Source: an uncultured Eubacteriales bacterium (lineage in GTDB: Bacteria; Bacillota; Clostridia; Christensenellales; Borkfalkiaceae). Taken from it: a stretch of DNA of 64,000 nt. The stretch is from NCBI GenBank assembly GCA_900547645.1, contig URHP01000001.1, positions 43,937-107,936 on the forward strand, given 5' to 3'. The notes under the pieces are model-generated. The model saw only the letters and a program-made list of their open reading frames with translations. It was not told where the DNA came from and made no database searches. This document shows, one piece after another, positions 22,338 to 30,794 of the stretch (position 1 is its first letter; each line of letters opens with the position of its first letter). The position numbers and the translations under genes were made by a program.

Positions 22338-23848
22338 TATTCCCCGTTCTCCTCTTTGACCGCCTGCCGCTCGCGGTTGAAGCGGATGGCGGGATATTCC
22401 ACGCGGTGATGGTGCACGCCCGAGAGCGCCTCCACGAGCGTTTTACGGATGACGGACAGATCGCGGATGGTAATGTCGCAGTCGGCGAACTGATCGAGGT
22501 CCATGCGCTCTTCGATGATGGCGCGCACCGTGCGCTCGACGTTCTCGGGCGAACGGTCTGCAAGCGCGCGCGTCGCCGCTTCGGATGCGTCCGCGATCAT
22601 CACGATCGCCGCAATGCGCGTTCTGGGCGTGGGACCGAGATAGGAATAGTCCTTGATGTCGGCGTCTCCGCCCGAAAGTTTCATCGCCTTGTCGTAGAAA
22701 TACTTGATGGGCAGGGTGCCGTGATGCTCGCGCGCGACGTCCGCGATGATCTGCGGGAAATGCGCCGCCGTGAGCAGCTCGTAGCCGTCCCTGGCGTGCG
22801 AGCGGATGATGTCGGCGGAGAGCTCGGGCATCAGCTCGTCATGCACGTTGTAGTCCGTCTGATTTTCCGTGAAACAGTCGGGCTGCTTGAGCTTGCCGAC
22901 ATCGTGATAGTACGCCGCGGCGCGCGCGAGTTCGGCGTTTTCGCCGATCGCGACGGCGCAGGACTCCGCCAGCTGCGCGACGATGAGAGAGTGATTGAAG
23001 GTGCCGGGCGCTTCCTGCTTGAGCCGCACGAGCAGCGGCGCGTTGGTGGAGGTGAGTTCCCGCAGGCGGAACACCGTCAGGCGGTTGAACGCACCCTCGA
23101 ACACGGGCAGCCCCGCGAGCGCCAGGATCGCCGAAACGACGCAGCCGACGATGGAGTATCCGACGGACGCGACAAAGGCGATCCAGTCGGCATAGATGCT
23201 CGTCACCTGCAGCAGCGTGACGATGACGACGGTGGGAACGGCGACGACGCAGCCCGTCAGCAGCAGCCCGCCGCGCGTCTTGTTCCCGCCGGCGGCAAAA
23301 ATGGCGAAGGTGCCGCACACAAAGTTGAGCATGAGCGAATAGTACACCTGCATGGTGGCGCCGTCCGCCGAAAAGTTGTTCGTGTAGGTGTCGATCACGA
23401 ACATCAGGATAGAAAAAATAAAGTTGAGCATGATCGCCTGCCTGCGGTTGAACAAAAAGACGCACAGCAGCGCCAACAGCGCGCAGGGGCGGGCGTAAAT
23501 GTTGATGAACCTTCCGAAGAGATAGCTCAGCACGACGCACACCGTGACGAGCGAAAAGATGAGCACGACGTTGCGCGAGCGCGCGAGAAATTCACGGTCT
23601 TCGAAATAGTAGTAGTAATAGATGATGAAGCAGAGAAGCAGCGTACACACCGCAAGGGTGAGGATGCCCGCATAATTTTCGCGGAAAAACCCGATCCAGC
23701 CGCCCGGATCGTTGATGACGATCATGAGAAACATGACGAGGCACAGCACGATATAACATGCCGCGAACACGAACGCGCTTCCCACAAGACGGGAATTGCG
23801 CACTTCCCCTTCGCCCGTCGTCGCGCGGGCGAGCTCATCGCTCTTCAT
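22337..23848 (-). CDS. pgpH: Membrane HD-domain phosphodiesterase, PgpH/YqfF type, without the extracellular domain
   Basis: 503 residues from the ATG at 23848 (MKSDELARATTGEG), against ~700 for typical PgpH. About eight membrane segments fill residues ~18-270, followed by a cytoplasmic HD domain with FNHSLIVAQLAE, YYHDVGKLKQP (HD pair), REHHGT and DASEAATRAL. The family hydrolyses c-di-AMP to pApA. The N-terminal extracellular 7TMR-HDED domain is absent: only a ~15-residue loop follows the first helix. The ATG overlaps the phoH stop (ATGA). A longer frame reaching 24490 is the phoH region read in another frame. Confidence 0.9.
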   Translation of the reverse strand: MKSDELARATTGEGEVRNSRLVGSAFVFAACYIVLCLVMFLMIVINDPGGWIGFFRENYAGILTLAVCTLLLCFIIYYYYYFEDREFLARSRNVVLIFSLVTVCVVLSYLFGRFINIYARPCALLALLCVFLFNRRQAIMLNFIFSILMFVIDTYTNNFSADGATMQVYYSLMLNFVCGTFAIFAAGGNKTRGGLLLTGCVVAVPTVVIVTLLQVTSIYADWIAFVASVGYSIVGCVVSAILALAGLPVFEGAFNRLTVFRLRELTSTNAPLLVRLKQEAPGTFNHSLIVAQLAESCAVAIGENAELARAAAYYHDVGKLKQPDCFTENQTDYNVHDELMPELSADIIRSHARDGYELLTAAHFPQIIADVAREHHGTLPIKYFYDKAMKLSGGDADIKDYSYLGPTPRTRIAAIVMIADASEAATRALADRSPENVERTVRAIIEERMDLDQFADCDITIRDLSVIRKTLVEALSGVHHHRVEYPAIRFNRERQAVKEENGE

Positions 23849-24798
23849 CGTTTTTCTCCTTTTCTTCTGCGCTGTTCCTCCCGCTCGTAGGCGCGCACGA
23901 TGCGCGAGACCAGCGGATGGCGCACGACGTCGCGCTCGGTGAGCGCCACGACGGCGATCTCTTCCACGCCCCTGAGCACGCCCACGGCATGCGCGAGCCC
24001 GCTCGTCTTGCCGTCGGGAAGATCGGTCTGCGTGAGGTCGCCCGTGACGACCATCTTGCTCCCCTCTCCCAGACGGGTGAGAAACATTTTCATCTGTTCG
24101 CGCGTGGCGTTCTGCGCCTCGTCGAGAATGACGAAGGCGTTTGAGAGCGTCCTGCCGCGCATATAGGCAAGGGGGGCGACTTCGATGACGCCCTTTTCCA
24201 TGAGTTTTGCGTACGTCTCCAGCCCGAACAGTTCCTGCAGCGCGTCGTAGAGCGGGCGCAGATAGGGATCGACCTTGGTCTGAAGATCGCCCGGAAGGAA
24301 GCCGAGCTTTTCGCCCGCCTCCACGGCGGGACGGGTGAGGATGATCTTTTCCACCTGCTTCGCCTTGTAGCAGGCGACCGCAAAACTGACGGCAAGATAG
24401 GTCTTGCCCGTACCCGCGGGCCCCGTGCCGAAGGTGATGGTATTCTTCCGCATGGCGGCAACGTAATTCTGCTGCCCCACCGTCTTGCACTTGACGGGCT
24501 TGCCGCGGGACGTGACGGCGACCACGTCCTTCAAAACGGCGCCGATGTCGCCCGCGCTGCCCTCGCGCGCGAGGGAGATGCAGTACAGCAGCGCGCTTTT
24601 ATCGATATTTTCGCCCGCCTCCGCCACGGCAAGCAGATTGGCGACGACCGCGCCGCCCACGTCCGCCTCCTCGCCCGTCAGCACGATCTTCGTGCCGTCG
24701 ATGCGGGTGGAGAGCGCGAGTTCCCGCGCAATGGTCGTCAGATTTTCGTCCAGAACGCCGAGGACCGTCCGAAGCCTGTCCAGACTGCCCGTGTCCAC
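23845..24798 (-). CDS. phoH: PhoH-family ATPase
   Basis: 317 residues from a GTG at 24798. Walker A is GPAGTGKTYLAV (~125), VEKIILTRPAVEAGEKLGFLPGD follows, and Walker B is AFVILDEAQNATREQ. The family (YbeZ-like) works with YbeY in RNA metabolism. The start is uncertain. The strong GAGGAGGAG site right after the yqfD stop is 21 bases before this GTG, too far; the in-frame codons directly after it are ATT and ACG, which would add seven residues (x-TEKTVI) resembling the usual N-terminus. A rare AUU or ACG start (24819/24816) is possible. The stop overlaps pgpH. Confidence 0.93.
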   Translation of the reverse strand: MDTGSLDRLRTVLGVLDENLTTIARELALSTRIDGTKIVLTGEEADVGGAVVANLLAVAEAGENIDKSALLYCISLAREGSAGDIGAVLKDVVAVTSRGKPVKCKTVGQQNYVAAMRKNTITFGTGPAGTGKTYLAVSFAVACYKAKQVEKIILTRPAVEAGEKLGFLPGDLQTKVDPYLRPLYDALQELFGLETYAKLMEKGVIEVAPLAYMRGRTLSNAFVILDEAQNATREQMKMFLTRLGEGSKMVVTGDLTQTDLPDGKTSGLAHAVGVLRGVEEIAVVALTERDVVRHPLVSRIVRAYEREEQRRRKGEKR

Positions 24799-24826
24799 AA
24801 TGACCGTCTTTTCCGTAATCTCCTCC

Positions 24827-25681
24827 TCAGCCGAGATTGAGCGCCGCGTACACGAGCGCCGTGCCCGTCACCCGCCAGCCCGTCTCGGTCTTTTCCGTCC
24901 GTATTCCGTCGATCCCGCCGTAATCGAGATACGCCTGCGCGAGCGCGTCGTCCTCTTCGCCCGCGTACTCCCTGTCCACCGCAACGCGCACCGCAATGCC
25001 CGCAATGACGGTGACGGAGAGCTTTTCTTCCCCGACATACGCCGCGTTTTCCACCGCGACGTCCCCCGCCTTCACCGCGTCGCCGACCGCGACGCGCGCC
25101 GTGCCCGCAAGCACCGTCAGCGTTTCCACCACGCCGTCCGCGGGAATGAGCAGCGGTCCGCCCGCAAGGGGAAGCGCGTCGTCCGAGACCTCCACGCACA
25201 CGGTGAGCACGCCGCCCTCGTGCGAGAGCGAGCAGAAACTGACGCGCGGAAGGGATAAAATTTCCGCCGTGATCTGCGCGCGGTCGGCAGGCGGGGGCGA
25301 AAACAGCCCCGTGCCGCTCTGAGACAGCACGCTCAGCACTTCCGACCGATAGTATGCGCCGCTTCCCACGACCTCGATGCGCAGCACGCGGCTCTGAAAA
25401 AAGAGCGCCGTGCTGACGAACGCCGCCGCGCCGATCAGCAGGCCCGCCTGTTGCGCAAGCAGACGAACGCCGCGCAGAAGCCCCGCAAAACGCACGTTTT
25501 TTCCATTATAACACGAACCGCGCAAAATTGCAAAAACTTTTTCGCGGTGTTTGCCGTCCACGCGCACGGTGACGCCCTTTTTTTGCACCCGCGCCGCAAG
25601 TACGGGAACGCCGCCCTGCACGATCTTTTCCACGGCGCGCGCGGCGCCGATCCCCTCGATGAAGATCTCACAGCTTCGCAT
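24827..25681 (-). CDS. yqfD: Sporulation protein YqfD
   Basis: 284 residues. A cytoplasmic N-terminal domain (VQKKGVTVRVDGKHREKVFAIL near residue 32-53) is followed by one membrane helix (GLLIGAAAFVSTALFFQSRVL, ~80-100) and an extracytoplasmic part beginning IEVVGSGAYYRSEVL, the YqfD signature. It is required for efficient sporulation in Bacillus under sigma-E. The start lies 14 bases inside yqfC. Length is shorter than the ~398-residue Bacillus protein, because the C-terminal region is reduced. Confidence 0.88.
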   Translation of the reverse strand: MRSCEIFIEGIGAARAVEKIVQGGVPVLAARVQKKGVTVRVDGKHREKVFAILRGSCYNGKNVRFAGLLRGVRLLAQQAGLLIGAAAFVSTALFFQSRVLRIEVVGSGAYYRSEVLSVLSQSGTGLFSPPPADRAQITAEILSLPRVSFCSLSHEGGVLTVCVEVSDDALPLAGGPLLIPADGVVETLTVLAGTARVAVGDAVKAGDVAVENAAYVGEEKLSVTVIAGIAVRVAVDREYAGEEDDALAQAYLDYGGIDGIRTEKTETGWRVTGTALVYAALNLG

Positions 25682-25937
25682 CCGCGCCCTCCCGCGATAC
25701 GGCTACGATCGTTCCGCGCACGACGAGATCGCCCGCAAAGTACTTGCCCAGCGAGAGCCGCTCGCCTTCCACGCGCACGCTGCCGCGGCGCCCCTTCAGA
25801 ACGAGCTCCGTCTCCGTAAAGGACAGCAGGCGGACGACGTTCTGAAAGTATCCCCCCTGCCCGTCCACGACGGTATAGTGGATGCGGAAGGCGTCTCCCG
25901 CGCCCAGCACCTGCCCGATCTCGCGCCAAAGTTCCAT
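25668..25937 (-). CDS. yqfC: Sporulation protein YqfC
   Basis: 89 residues from the ATG at 25937 (MELWREIGQVLGAGDAF). YqfC family pattern: N-terminal helix, then VVDGQGGYFQNVVRLLSFTETELVL and a small barrel SVRVEGERLSLGKYFAGDLVVRGTI. Always paired with yqfD, as here (14-base overlap). In Bacillus it belongs to the sigma-E regulon. There is no ribosome binding site; the -10 box CATACAAT ends 6 bases before the ATG, predicting a leaderless message. The longer frame to 26075 has no support. Confidence 0.88.
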   Translation of the reverse strand: MELWREIGQVLGAGDAFRIHYTVVDGQGGYFQNVVRLLSFTETELVLKGRRGSVRVEGERLSLGKYFAGDLVVRGTIVAVSREGADAKL

Positions 25938-25943
25938 ATGGAT

Positions 25944-25972
25944 ATTGTATGCTTGTTTCCATTGTTTTACGA
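25944..25972 (-). promoter_or_regulatory. Sigma-E-like promoter of yqfC (predicted leaderless)
   Basis: -10 CATACAAT (25951..25944) matches the sigma-E consensus CATAxAxT exactly. The -35 TCGTAAA (25972..25966), 14 bases away, matches 5 of 7 of the sigma-E -35 pattern. The vegetative -35 hexamer is poor. The next six bases are followed by the yqfC ATG. Confidence 0.6.
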
Positions 25973-26002
25973 CCGAAAGACGGGCGCGCAGAGAAGGAAA
26001 GC

Positions 26003-26030
26003 GCGCCGCGCGGACATGTCCGCGCGGCGC
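26003..26030. terminator. 28-base perfect palindrome after the asparaginase gene
   Basis: GCGCCGCGCGGACA and its exact complement, no spacer. It sits between the asparaginase end and yqfC start; a strong hairpin in RNA but with poor T-tracts on both sides. Confidence 0.45.
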
Positions 26031-26043
26031 CCTGCGTTTTCCT

Positions 26044-27033
26044 TTAAAAAATATCCCGCTCGACGGGGGTATCAAAGAGTGTTTCCGCCTGTTCGCCGCG
26101 GGCGAACGCGAGGATCCACATGAGTTTGGCGACGGTCGCCTCCAGCGTCATGCAGCGCGCCTCGAGCACCCTGCCGCAGGCGCGCAGCCGCCTGCCCACG
26201 GCGTATTTATCGAGCGCGCTCCCCTCCCGCTCCACCTGCGTGGTGAGGACCGCCGTCTTCCCGAGCGACAGAAAATGCGAAAGGCGTTCGCAGAACGCGT
26301 CGTTTTCATAGTTGGGCAGACCGCCTGCGCCGAACGATTCGATGACCAGCCCGTCGCAATGCGTATCCAGCCAGTCAAAAATGTCCGCGCGGAGTCCCGG
26401 GATCATCTTGAGCACGAATACGTTCTCGTTGAGCGCGCGGTAGAACTTCGGCGCCCCGGACGGCTTGCGCCCCTCGATGTAGTAGAAGGGACCGCCCTCG
26501 CGCATGACGGCGACCGCGGGGAAATCGATGCTCGAAAAGGCGTTGAAGCTGCGCGTACGCGTCTTTTTGGCGCGCGTGCCCAAAATCACACTGCCGTCGA
26601 AGACGATGCGCACCCCGTACGCCCGGTCGTCCGCGCAGAACAAAAAGGCGTCCGCGAGATTGCGGCGCGCGTCCGTATCGCGCGAGTACGCCGAACGCTG
26701 CGAGCCCGTCAGCACGATGGGCTTTGCGCTGTCCTGCACGAGATAGGAAAGCGCCGCCGCCGTATACGCCATGGTGTCCGTGCCGTGCGTGACGACGAAG
26801 CCGTCGTACTTCGCATAATTCTCCTCGATGATGCGCGCGATCTGAAGCCAATGCGCCGCATATACGTTGGTGCTGTCCAGATTGAAGGGCTGCACGGCGT
26901 CCACGCGGCACACGCGCGCGATCTCCGGCACGCAGTCCAGCAGCTCCCCCGAGGTCAGCGCGGGAGCAAGCCCTTCCGCCGTCTCCTTGGAGGCAATGGT
27001 ACCCCCCGTTGCGATCATCAGAATGTGTTTCAT
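26044..27033 (-). CDS. ansA: Type I L-asparaginase
   Basis: 329 residues from the ATG at 27033, ribosome binding site AAGGAGAG. It hydrolyses asparagine to aspartate and ammonia. Family motifs are ILMIATGGTIASK with the catalytic Thr near residue 12 and VVTHGTDTMAYTAAALSYL with Thr-Asp-Lys-type second triad near 83; VLTGSQRSAYSRDTDARRNL follows, then a C-terminal domain with IESFGAGGLPN. No signal peptide, so cytoplasmic. Probably co-transcribed with the two upstream genes (20-base gap). Confidence 0.93.
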   Translation of the reverse strand: MKHILMIATGGTIASKETAEGLAPALTSGELLDCVPEIARVCRVDAVQPFNLDSTNVYAAHWLQIARIIEENYAKYDGFVVTHGTDTMAYTAAALSYLVQDSAKPIVLTGSQRSAYSRDTDARRNLADAFLFCADDRAYGVRIVFDGSVILGTRAKKTRTRSFNAFSSIDFPAVAVMREGGPFYYIEGRKPSGAPKFYRALNENVFVLKMIPGLRADIFDWLDTHCDGLVIESFGAGGLPNYENDAFCERLSHFLSLGKTAVLTTQVEREGSALDKYAVGRRLRACGRVLEARCMTLEATVAKLMWILAFARGEQAETLFDTPVERDIF

Positions 27034-27052
27034 TTCTCTCCTTTCCCGCGCG

Positions 27053-27652
27053 TCAGCGCAGGATCTGCGCAAGGCGCGCGCGTTCTGATTCGGAAAATTC
27101 TTCCGAAAGCGCAGCCATGTCCGCGGGGGACGCCGCCTGCGGCGCGTTACACCGCGCAAGGTGTACGCCCGCATCCTCCGCCCGCACGCCCGAAAGCAGC
27201 AAAAGCAACGCCGCCGCCCTTGCCGCCTGCCCGCCCGCAAGCAACGTGCAGCCGTCCGTCTCCAAAAGCGCGCGCAGCGCGTACAGCGCGTCGTCCGCGC
27301 AAACGCATGGAACGCCCTGCGGCAATTCCTGCGTGAACAGCACCCGTCCGAAGCGGGTGAAATGCTTGCCGTCATAGGGTACGCCGCCCGTTTCATAGGC
27401 GAGGACGCCGCCCGATCTGCGCCGGTATGCGCCGCATTTGGCGGCGACGCTCTTTAAAAAACGGACGTCATAGGGCGCGTGCGCCGCGTCCCCTTCCAGC
27501 ACGCGCTCGACGCGCGCCCGCTGGATCCGGTCGTGCGGGCCGACGGGCGCGAATACCTTCTCCCCCTCCGCGACCGCAAAGGGGCAGCGGTACCAGTATG
27601 TCCTGTCTGCAAGATTTTCGTCCTCCGCGAAGCGGAGCGCGGCGAAGATCAC
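27053..27652 (-). CDS. Unknown protein with a degenerate tyrosine-phosphatase-like C-terminus
   Basis: 199 residues from the GTG at 27652, whose GTGA overlap with the upstream stop matches the junction style here. Residues ~1-50 (RTYWYRCPFAVAEGEKVFAPVGPHDRIQRARVERV) look like a small beta domain similar in pattern to the PriA N-terminal 3'-end-binding fold. Residues ~80-180 follow the atypical tyrosine phosphatase layout, ETGGVPYDGKHFTRFGRVLFTQ then DGCTLLAGGQAARAAALLLLLSGV, where an HCxxGKDR loop would be expected. The Cys and an Arg are present, but the loop is altered, so activity is doubtful. No confident family assignment. Confidence 0.5.
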   Translation of the reverse strand: MIFAALRFAEDENLADRTYWYRCPFAVAEGEKVFAPVGPHDRIQRARVERVLEGDAAHAPYDVRFLKSVAAKCGAYRRRSGGVLAYETGGVPYDGKHFTRFGRVLFTQELPQGVPCVCADDALYALRALLETDGCTLLAGGQAARAAALLLLLSGVRAEDAGVHLARCNAPQAASPADMAALSEEFSESERARLAQILR

Positions 27653-28443
27653 CACTCGTCGGGGACGGGCGGATGCTCGGCGAGCCACCAGTCCTCGTAA
27701 TATTTTACATAGCAGGCACAGCTTTTGGACACGTCGTCAAAGAGCGGCAGAGCGCTCTGCTCCCAAAACGCGCCCACGAACGCTTCGCAGGTCTCCTCGG
27801 AGATCTCCGCAAGAAATTTTCTGCCGAGTTCCAGAATCTGTTCGGGGCGCTTCCGGCAGGCGCGCACCGTCTCCTCCAGACGGCGGTTGCACGGAAAGAG
27901 CGTGCGGTTTTCAAGCAGGATGAGCCGATACACGCTGTATACGATCTGCTGCGCGAGGTGCGCGCGCATATAGGCGTTTTCGGGAGCAACGATCCTGAGG
28001 AAATAGCCGCGGTTGAGCTGAAGATCGGCGCAGAAACAGTCGAGCTTCTCCTGCACCTCGTGCTCGGGATAGCGGGCGATCTCCCCGACGAGCGCGGGGA
28101 TCTCCGCGTCCGCCGTCCAGAGGACGCGCGCCTTGACATAGGCGCTGCGCGTCGGCTCGCTGCCGCGGCGCGCCGCCTCCGTCAGAATGCGTTTGGTCTT
28201 GTATTTGACGTCGAAGTAGCCCCCCTCGTACGTGCAGTAGCCCGTGATGACTTCGGCGGTGCGCTTCTGCGCGGCAAGTTCGGCATACTTTTCCTCGGTG
28301 ACCACGACGATGGCGTCGATGTCGGAATCGGGGCGCGCGTTCCCCTTGACGACGGAACCGCCCCAGATGACGGCGATCACGCCCTCTTTGCCCGCAAAAT
28401 ATTCTTTACAGCGCTGCGCGCTCTCCAGATGATGCTGATACAT
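27649..28443 (-). CDS. Nucleotidyltransferase-domain protein
   Basis: 264 residues from the ATG at 28443 (ribosome binding site AGGAGAG). The N-terminal nucleotidyltransferase fold has VIWGGSVVKGNARPDSDIDAIVVV: GGS, a glycine, and D-x-D metal ligands. Then a helical C-terminal domain (LNRGYFLRI, YSVYRLILLENRTLFPCNRRLEE). It resembles the kanamycin/streptomycin nucleotidyltransferase superfamily and uncharacterised DUF4037-like proteins. The substrate cannot be told from sequence. Upstream of the phosphatase-like gene, in the same operon. Confidence 0.75.
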   Translation of the reverse strand: MYQHHLESAQRCKEYFAGKEGVIAVIWGGSVVKGNARPDSDIDAIVVVTEEKYAELAAQKRTAEVITGYCTYEGGYFDVKYKTKRILTEAARRGSEPTRSAYVKARVLWTADAEIPALVGEIARYPEHEVQEKLDCFCADLQLNRGYFLRIVAPENAYMRAHLAQQIVYSVYRLILLENRTLFPCNRRLEETVRACRKRPEQILELGRKFLAEISEETCEAFVGAFWEQSALPLFDDVSKSCACYVKYYEDWWLAEHPPVPDEW

Positions 28444-28519
28444 AATTCTCTCCTGTCTCCCGTCCGATATTGAACGCCCGCCGCCTTGCAAAAGGCGGCG
28501 GGCGCTGTCCGTTCTCCGA

Positions 28520-29902
28520 TCATTCTGTCCGATTGCCGTCTTCGGGCTTCTCCGAAGCGTCCGCAGGCGGCGCTGCGCCCTCTTCAGGGACCGGTCCGCC
28601 CTCTGCGGAGGAAAGTTCCGCCGCGGGTTTCTGTCCCCTGCGCTGTCTGGAATATTCCGTCGCGCAGACGATGATCGCCGCCACAAGGAATGCCAGCACG
28701 AACGCCGCGACCGCAACGAGCACGATATTGGTGTCACCCGTGCTGTCGGCGTTCTGCGAGACGAATTCCGCAAACGTATTCTGCTGATAGATCGCCGTCG
28801 TCACGTCCCTCAGCGTATCTGCAGCCGCATTGAGCGCCGTAAAATATCCGTTCAGTTTCGACGCAAATGCCTGCGCTCTTGCAACGGTGAGCGTGCCCTC
28901 CCCTTCGGCGCCGACGCGGTTGCCGAGCTGATTGGCAATGACCGCGTTGCGCTCGGTATAATAGGCGATGCGCTCTTCCCGCGTCGAACCGGACGAACCG
29001 GTCGAACCGCCTTCCGAAGAACGTGCATACGGCGTGATCACATTGGTCCCCGCGCTGAGCGCGGCAAGAATGCTCTTATTGCTCTCGTATTCCTGGATAA
29101 GCTGTTCGACGCGCGCCGTCACCGCCTCTTCGACGACGGTCTCCTCGTCCTCGCCGTACAACAGTCCGTAACCGCCGCTCTCGCATTCCTGCGTAAGCGC
29201 GGTCCGCACGGCGTCGGCATACAGCCCGTTTACCTGCGCCCTGTAATCGGAAAGGGAACACAATTCCCCGCCTACCGTCACCTGGTATCCGCCCGAATAG
29301 GTGGAGATCCACGTGTCATACGCCGCAAGGATGGTATCGTACTCATCGGAGAGCAGCCCGAGCCGCGCTTCGAAATTGTTGCCGTTAAAGGTATCTTCGC
29401 TGATGCCGTAGGAGAGCGACGCGGCACGGCTCTTGATGTCGTTCACCGTCGCGTCCGCCACACAGCGGATAAAGAGCTGCGCCGTTTCCGCATTTTCAAA
29501 GTAGCTGCCCTTGACGGTGACCGTGTACGTCACCGTGGCGCCTGCATCTTCCCCGTCCGTCTGCGCCGTGACCATGATATGATCTTCGCTGAGCATCGTC
29601 GCCACGTCCGTATCCGTCAGCCGTTCATCCATGCGCTTTGCCGCTTCCAGCATGGTGCGCGAAATGATGTTGCGGTAGGAAAACGGCGTGCCGTCCGGAT
29701 ACTGCCGCGTGGAAGCGGAGGGATAGACGAGCTCGAAGTTCATGCTGTAATAGGTGGACATGGGATTGACGACGAGCGCAAACAAAACGACCGCCAGAAC
29801 GGTCACTGCCGCCGCGATCCCGAGTACCAGCCATATCTTTTTTCCGATGAGACGGCAAAGCTCCCCGAAGGTGATGCCGCTTTCTCGTTCTTCCGCGTCC
29901 AT
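28520..29902 (-). CDS. Wzz/CapA-like chain-length determinant membrane protein
   Basis: 460 residues. Short cytoplasmic N-terminus (GITFGELCRLIGKKIW), first membrane helix (LVLGIAAAVTVLAVVLFALVV, ~26-46), a long extracytoplasmic coiled and beta region, second helix (TNIVLVAVAAFVLAFLVAAIIVCA, ~400-425), and a basic then acidic cytoplasmic tail. This is the Wzz/YveK layout that sets polysaccharide chain length or serves as kinase modulator. No tyrosine kinase domain and no glycan genes are nearby, so the role is inferred from topology. It has its own promoter and a AAGGGAGAA ribosome binding site. Confidence 0.7.
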   Translation of the reverse strand: MDAEERESGITFGELCRLIGKKIWLVLGIAAAVTVLAVVLFALVVNPMSTYYSMNFELVYPSASTRQYPDGTPFSYRNIISRTMLEAAKRMDERLTDTDVATMLSEDHIMVTAQTDGEDAGATVTYTVTVKGSYFENAETAQLFIRCVADATVNDIKSRAASLSYGISEDTFNGNNFEARLGLLSDEYDTILAAYDTWISTYSGGYQVTVGGELCSLSDYRAQVNGLYADAVRTALTQECESGGYGLLYGEDEETVVEEAVTARVEQLIQEYESNKSILAALSAGTNVITPYARSSEGGSTGSSGSTREERIAYYTERNAVIANQLGNRVGAEGEGTLTVARAQAFASKLNGYFTALNAAADTLRDVTTAIYQQNTFAEFVSQNADSTGDTNIVLVAVAAFVLAFLVAAIIVCATEYSRQRRGQKPAAELSSAEGGPVPEEGAAPPADASEKPEDGNRTE

Positions 29903-29934
29903 AACGCATTCTCCCTTTGCAACTGATTAGGGAC

Positions 29935-29963
29935 ATTATACACGATTCCCCGCGCCCCGTCAA
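29935..29963 (-). promoter_or_regulatory. Promoter of the Wzz-like gene
   Basis: TTGACG (29963..29958), 17-base spacer, TATAAT (29940..29935). Confidence 0.82.
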
Positions 29964-30130
29964 CCTTTTTGTGGAAATTGTGTGTATCCGAAACGAAAGG
30001 TCTCTTTGCCCCCGCCCGGAATGCGCCGCAACAGGACGCCCCAAGGCGACGTTATGAGAAAACAGCCCCGTAAAAACACTTCGCCTGCAAGACGCCGGCG
30101 GGGCGCGGCAACCGGAGCCGACGTCTTTCA

Positions 30131-30163
30131 AAAAGCGCCGCAGGCGGAACCTGCGGCGCTTTT
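30131..30163 (-). terminator. Terminator after the 30174 gene
   Basis: Stem AAAAGCGCCGCAGG / CCTGCGGCGCTTTT with a five-base loop; T-run on the minus strand. Confidence 0.85.
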
Positions 30164-30173
30164 GCGTTTCGGA

Positions 30174-30761
30174 TTATGCTTCTTCGTCGGATGTCTCCGC
30201 ACTCTCCGCGGCGCTCTCTGCCGGCGCCTCGGCCGCCGCAGGCGACGGCGGAAGCACGACGGGCGTTCTGCCCGCGAGCGAATCGGAGAGCAGTTTTCTG
30301 ACCGCGCCGATCTTTCCCTGATACAGATTTCCCATCAGATCGAGCGCATACAGGCGGAGCGTCTTGAGTTCCTTGCCCTTTTTGCCCTCTACGAGAACGC
30401 CCTTGAGCTCTTCGACAGAGAGCGTGAAATCGATGGAGTGGCGCTGTTCGATGACGATGCGCGCGCGCTCGTCCAGCCCCTCTTTGCTGCGGTACATCCG
30501 CGTCAGATCAAAGGCGACGCCGCCGTTCTTGATGCCGATCTCCTTGATCGCGATCTCGCTCACCGAGCGATTCCCCACGGTGAGGGAAGCATATGCTTCG
30601 CGCGACTGCATATCCGTCGCATACAGCCCGACGAACTTCAGCCGCTGGACCGCAAATCTGCTGCGCAGGGAAAACACGAGCCACAGCACCACGCCCAGCA
30701 GCACGATGGTCACGATGCCCAGAACAAGGACGAGGATGCCGGCATTATCATTCAGCCACAT
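30174..30761 (-). CDS. Unknown protein with one N-terminal membrane helix
   Basis: 195 residues. A single hydrophobic helix (GILVLVLGIVTIVLLGVVLWLVF, residues ~8-30) precedes a compact domain (VQRLKFVGLYATDMQSREAYASLTVGN ... IAIKEIGIKNGGVAFDLT) and an Ala/Glu/Pro-rich tail. I do not recognise the family. The GGAGGAG ribosome binding site and its own promoter support it. Likely membrane-tethered with the domain in the cytoplasm. Confidence 0.65.
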   Translation of the reverse strand: MWLNDNAGILVLVLGIVTIVLLGVVLWLVFSLRSRFAVQRLKFVGLYATDMQSREAYASLTVGNRSVSEIAIKEIGIKNGGVAFDLTRMYRSKEGLDERARIVIEQRHSIDFTLSVEELKGVLVEGKKGKELKTLRLYALDLMGNLYQGKIGAVRKLLSDSLAGRTPVVLPPSPAAAEAPAESAAESAETSDEEA

Positions 30762-30794
30762 ATCTTTCTCCTCCGAAAATTACTTCGTACCCGT

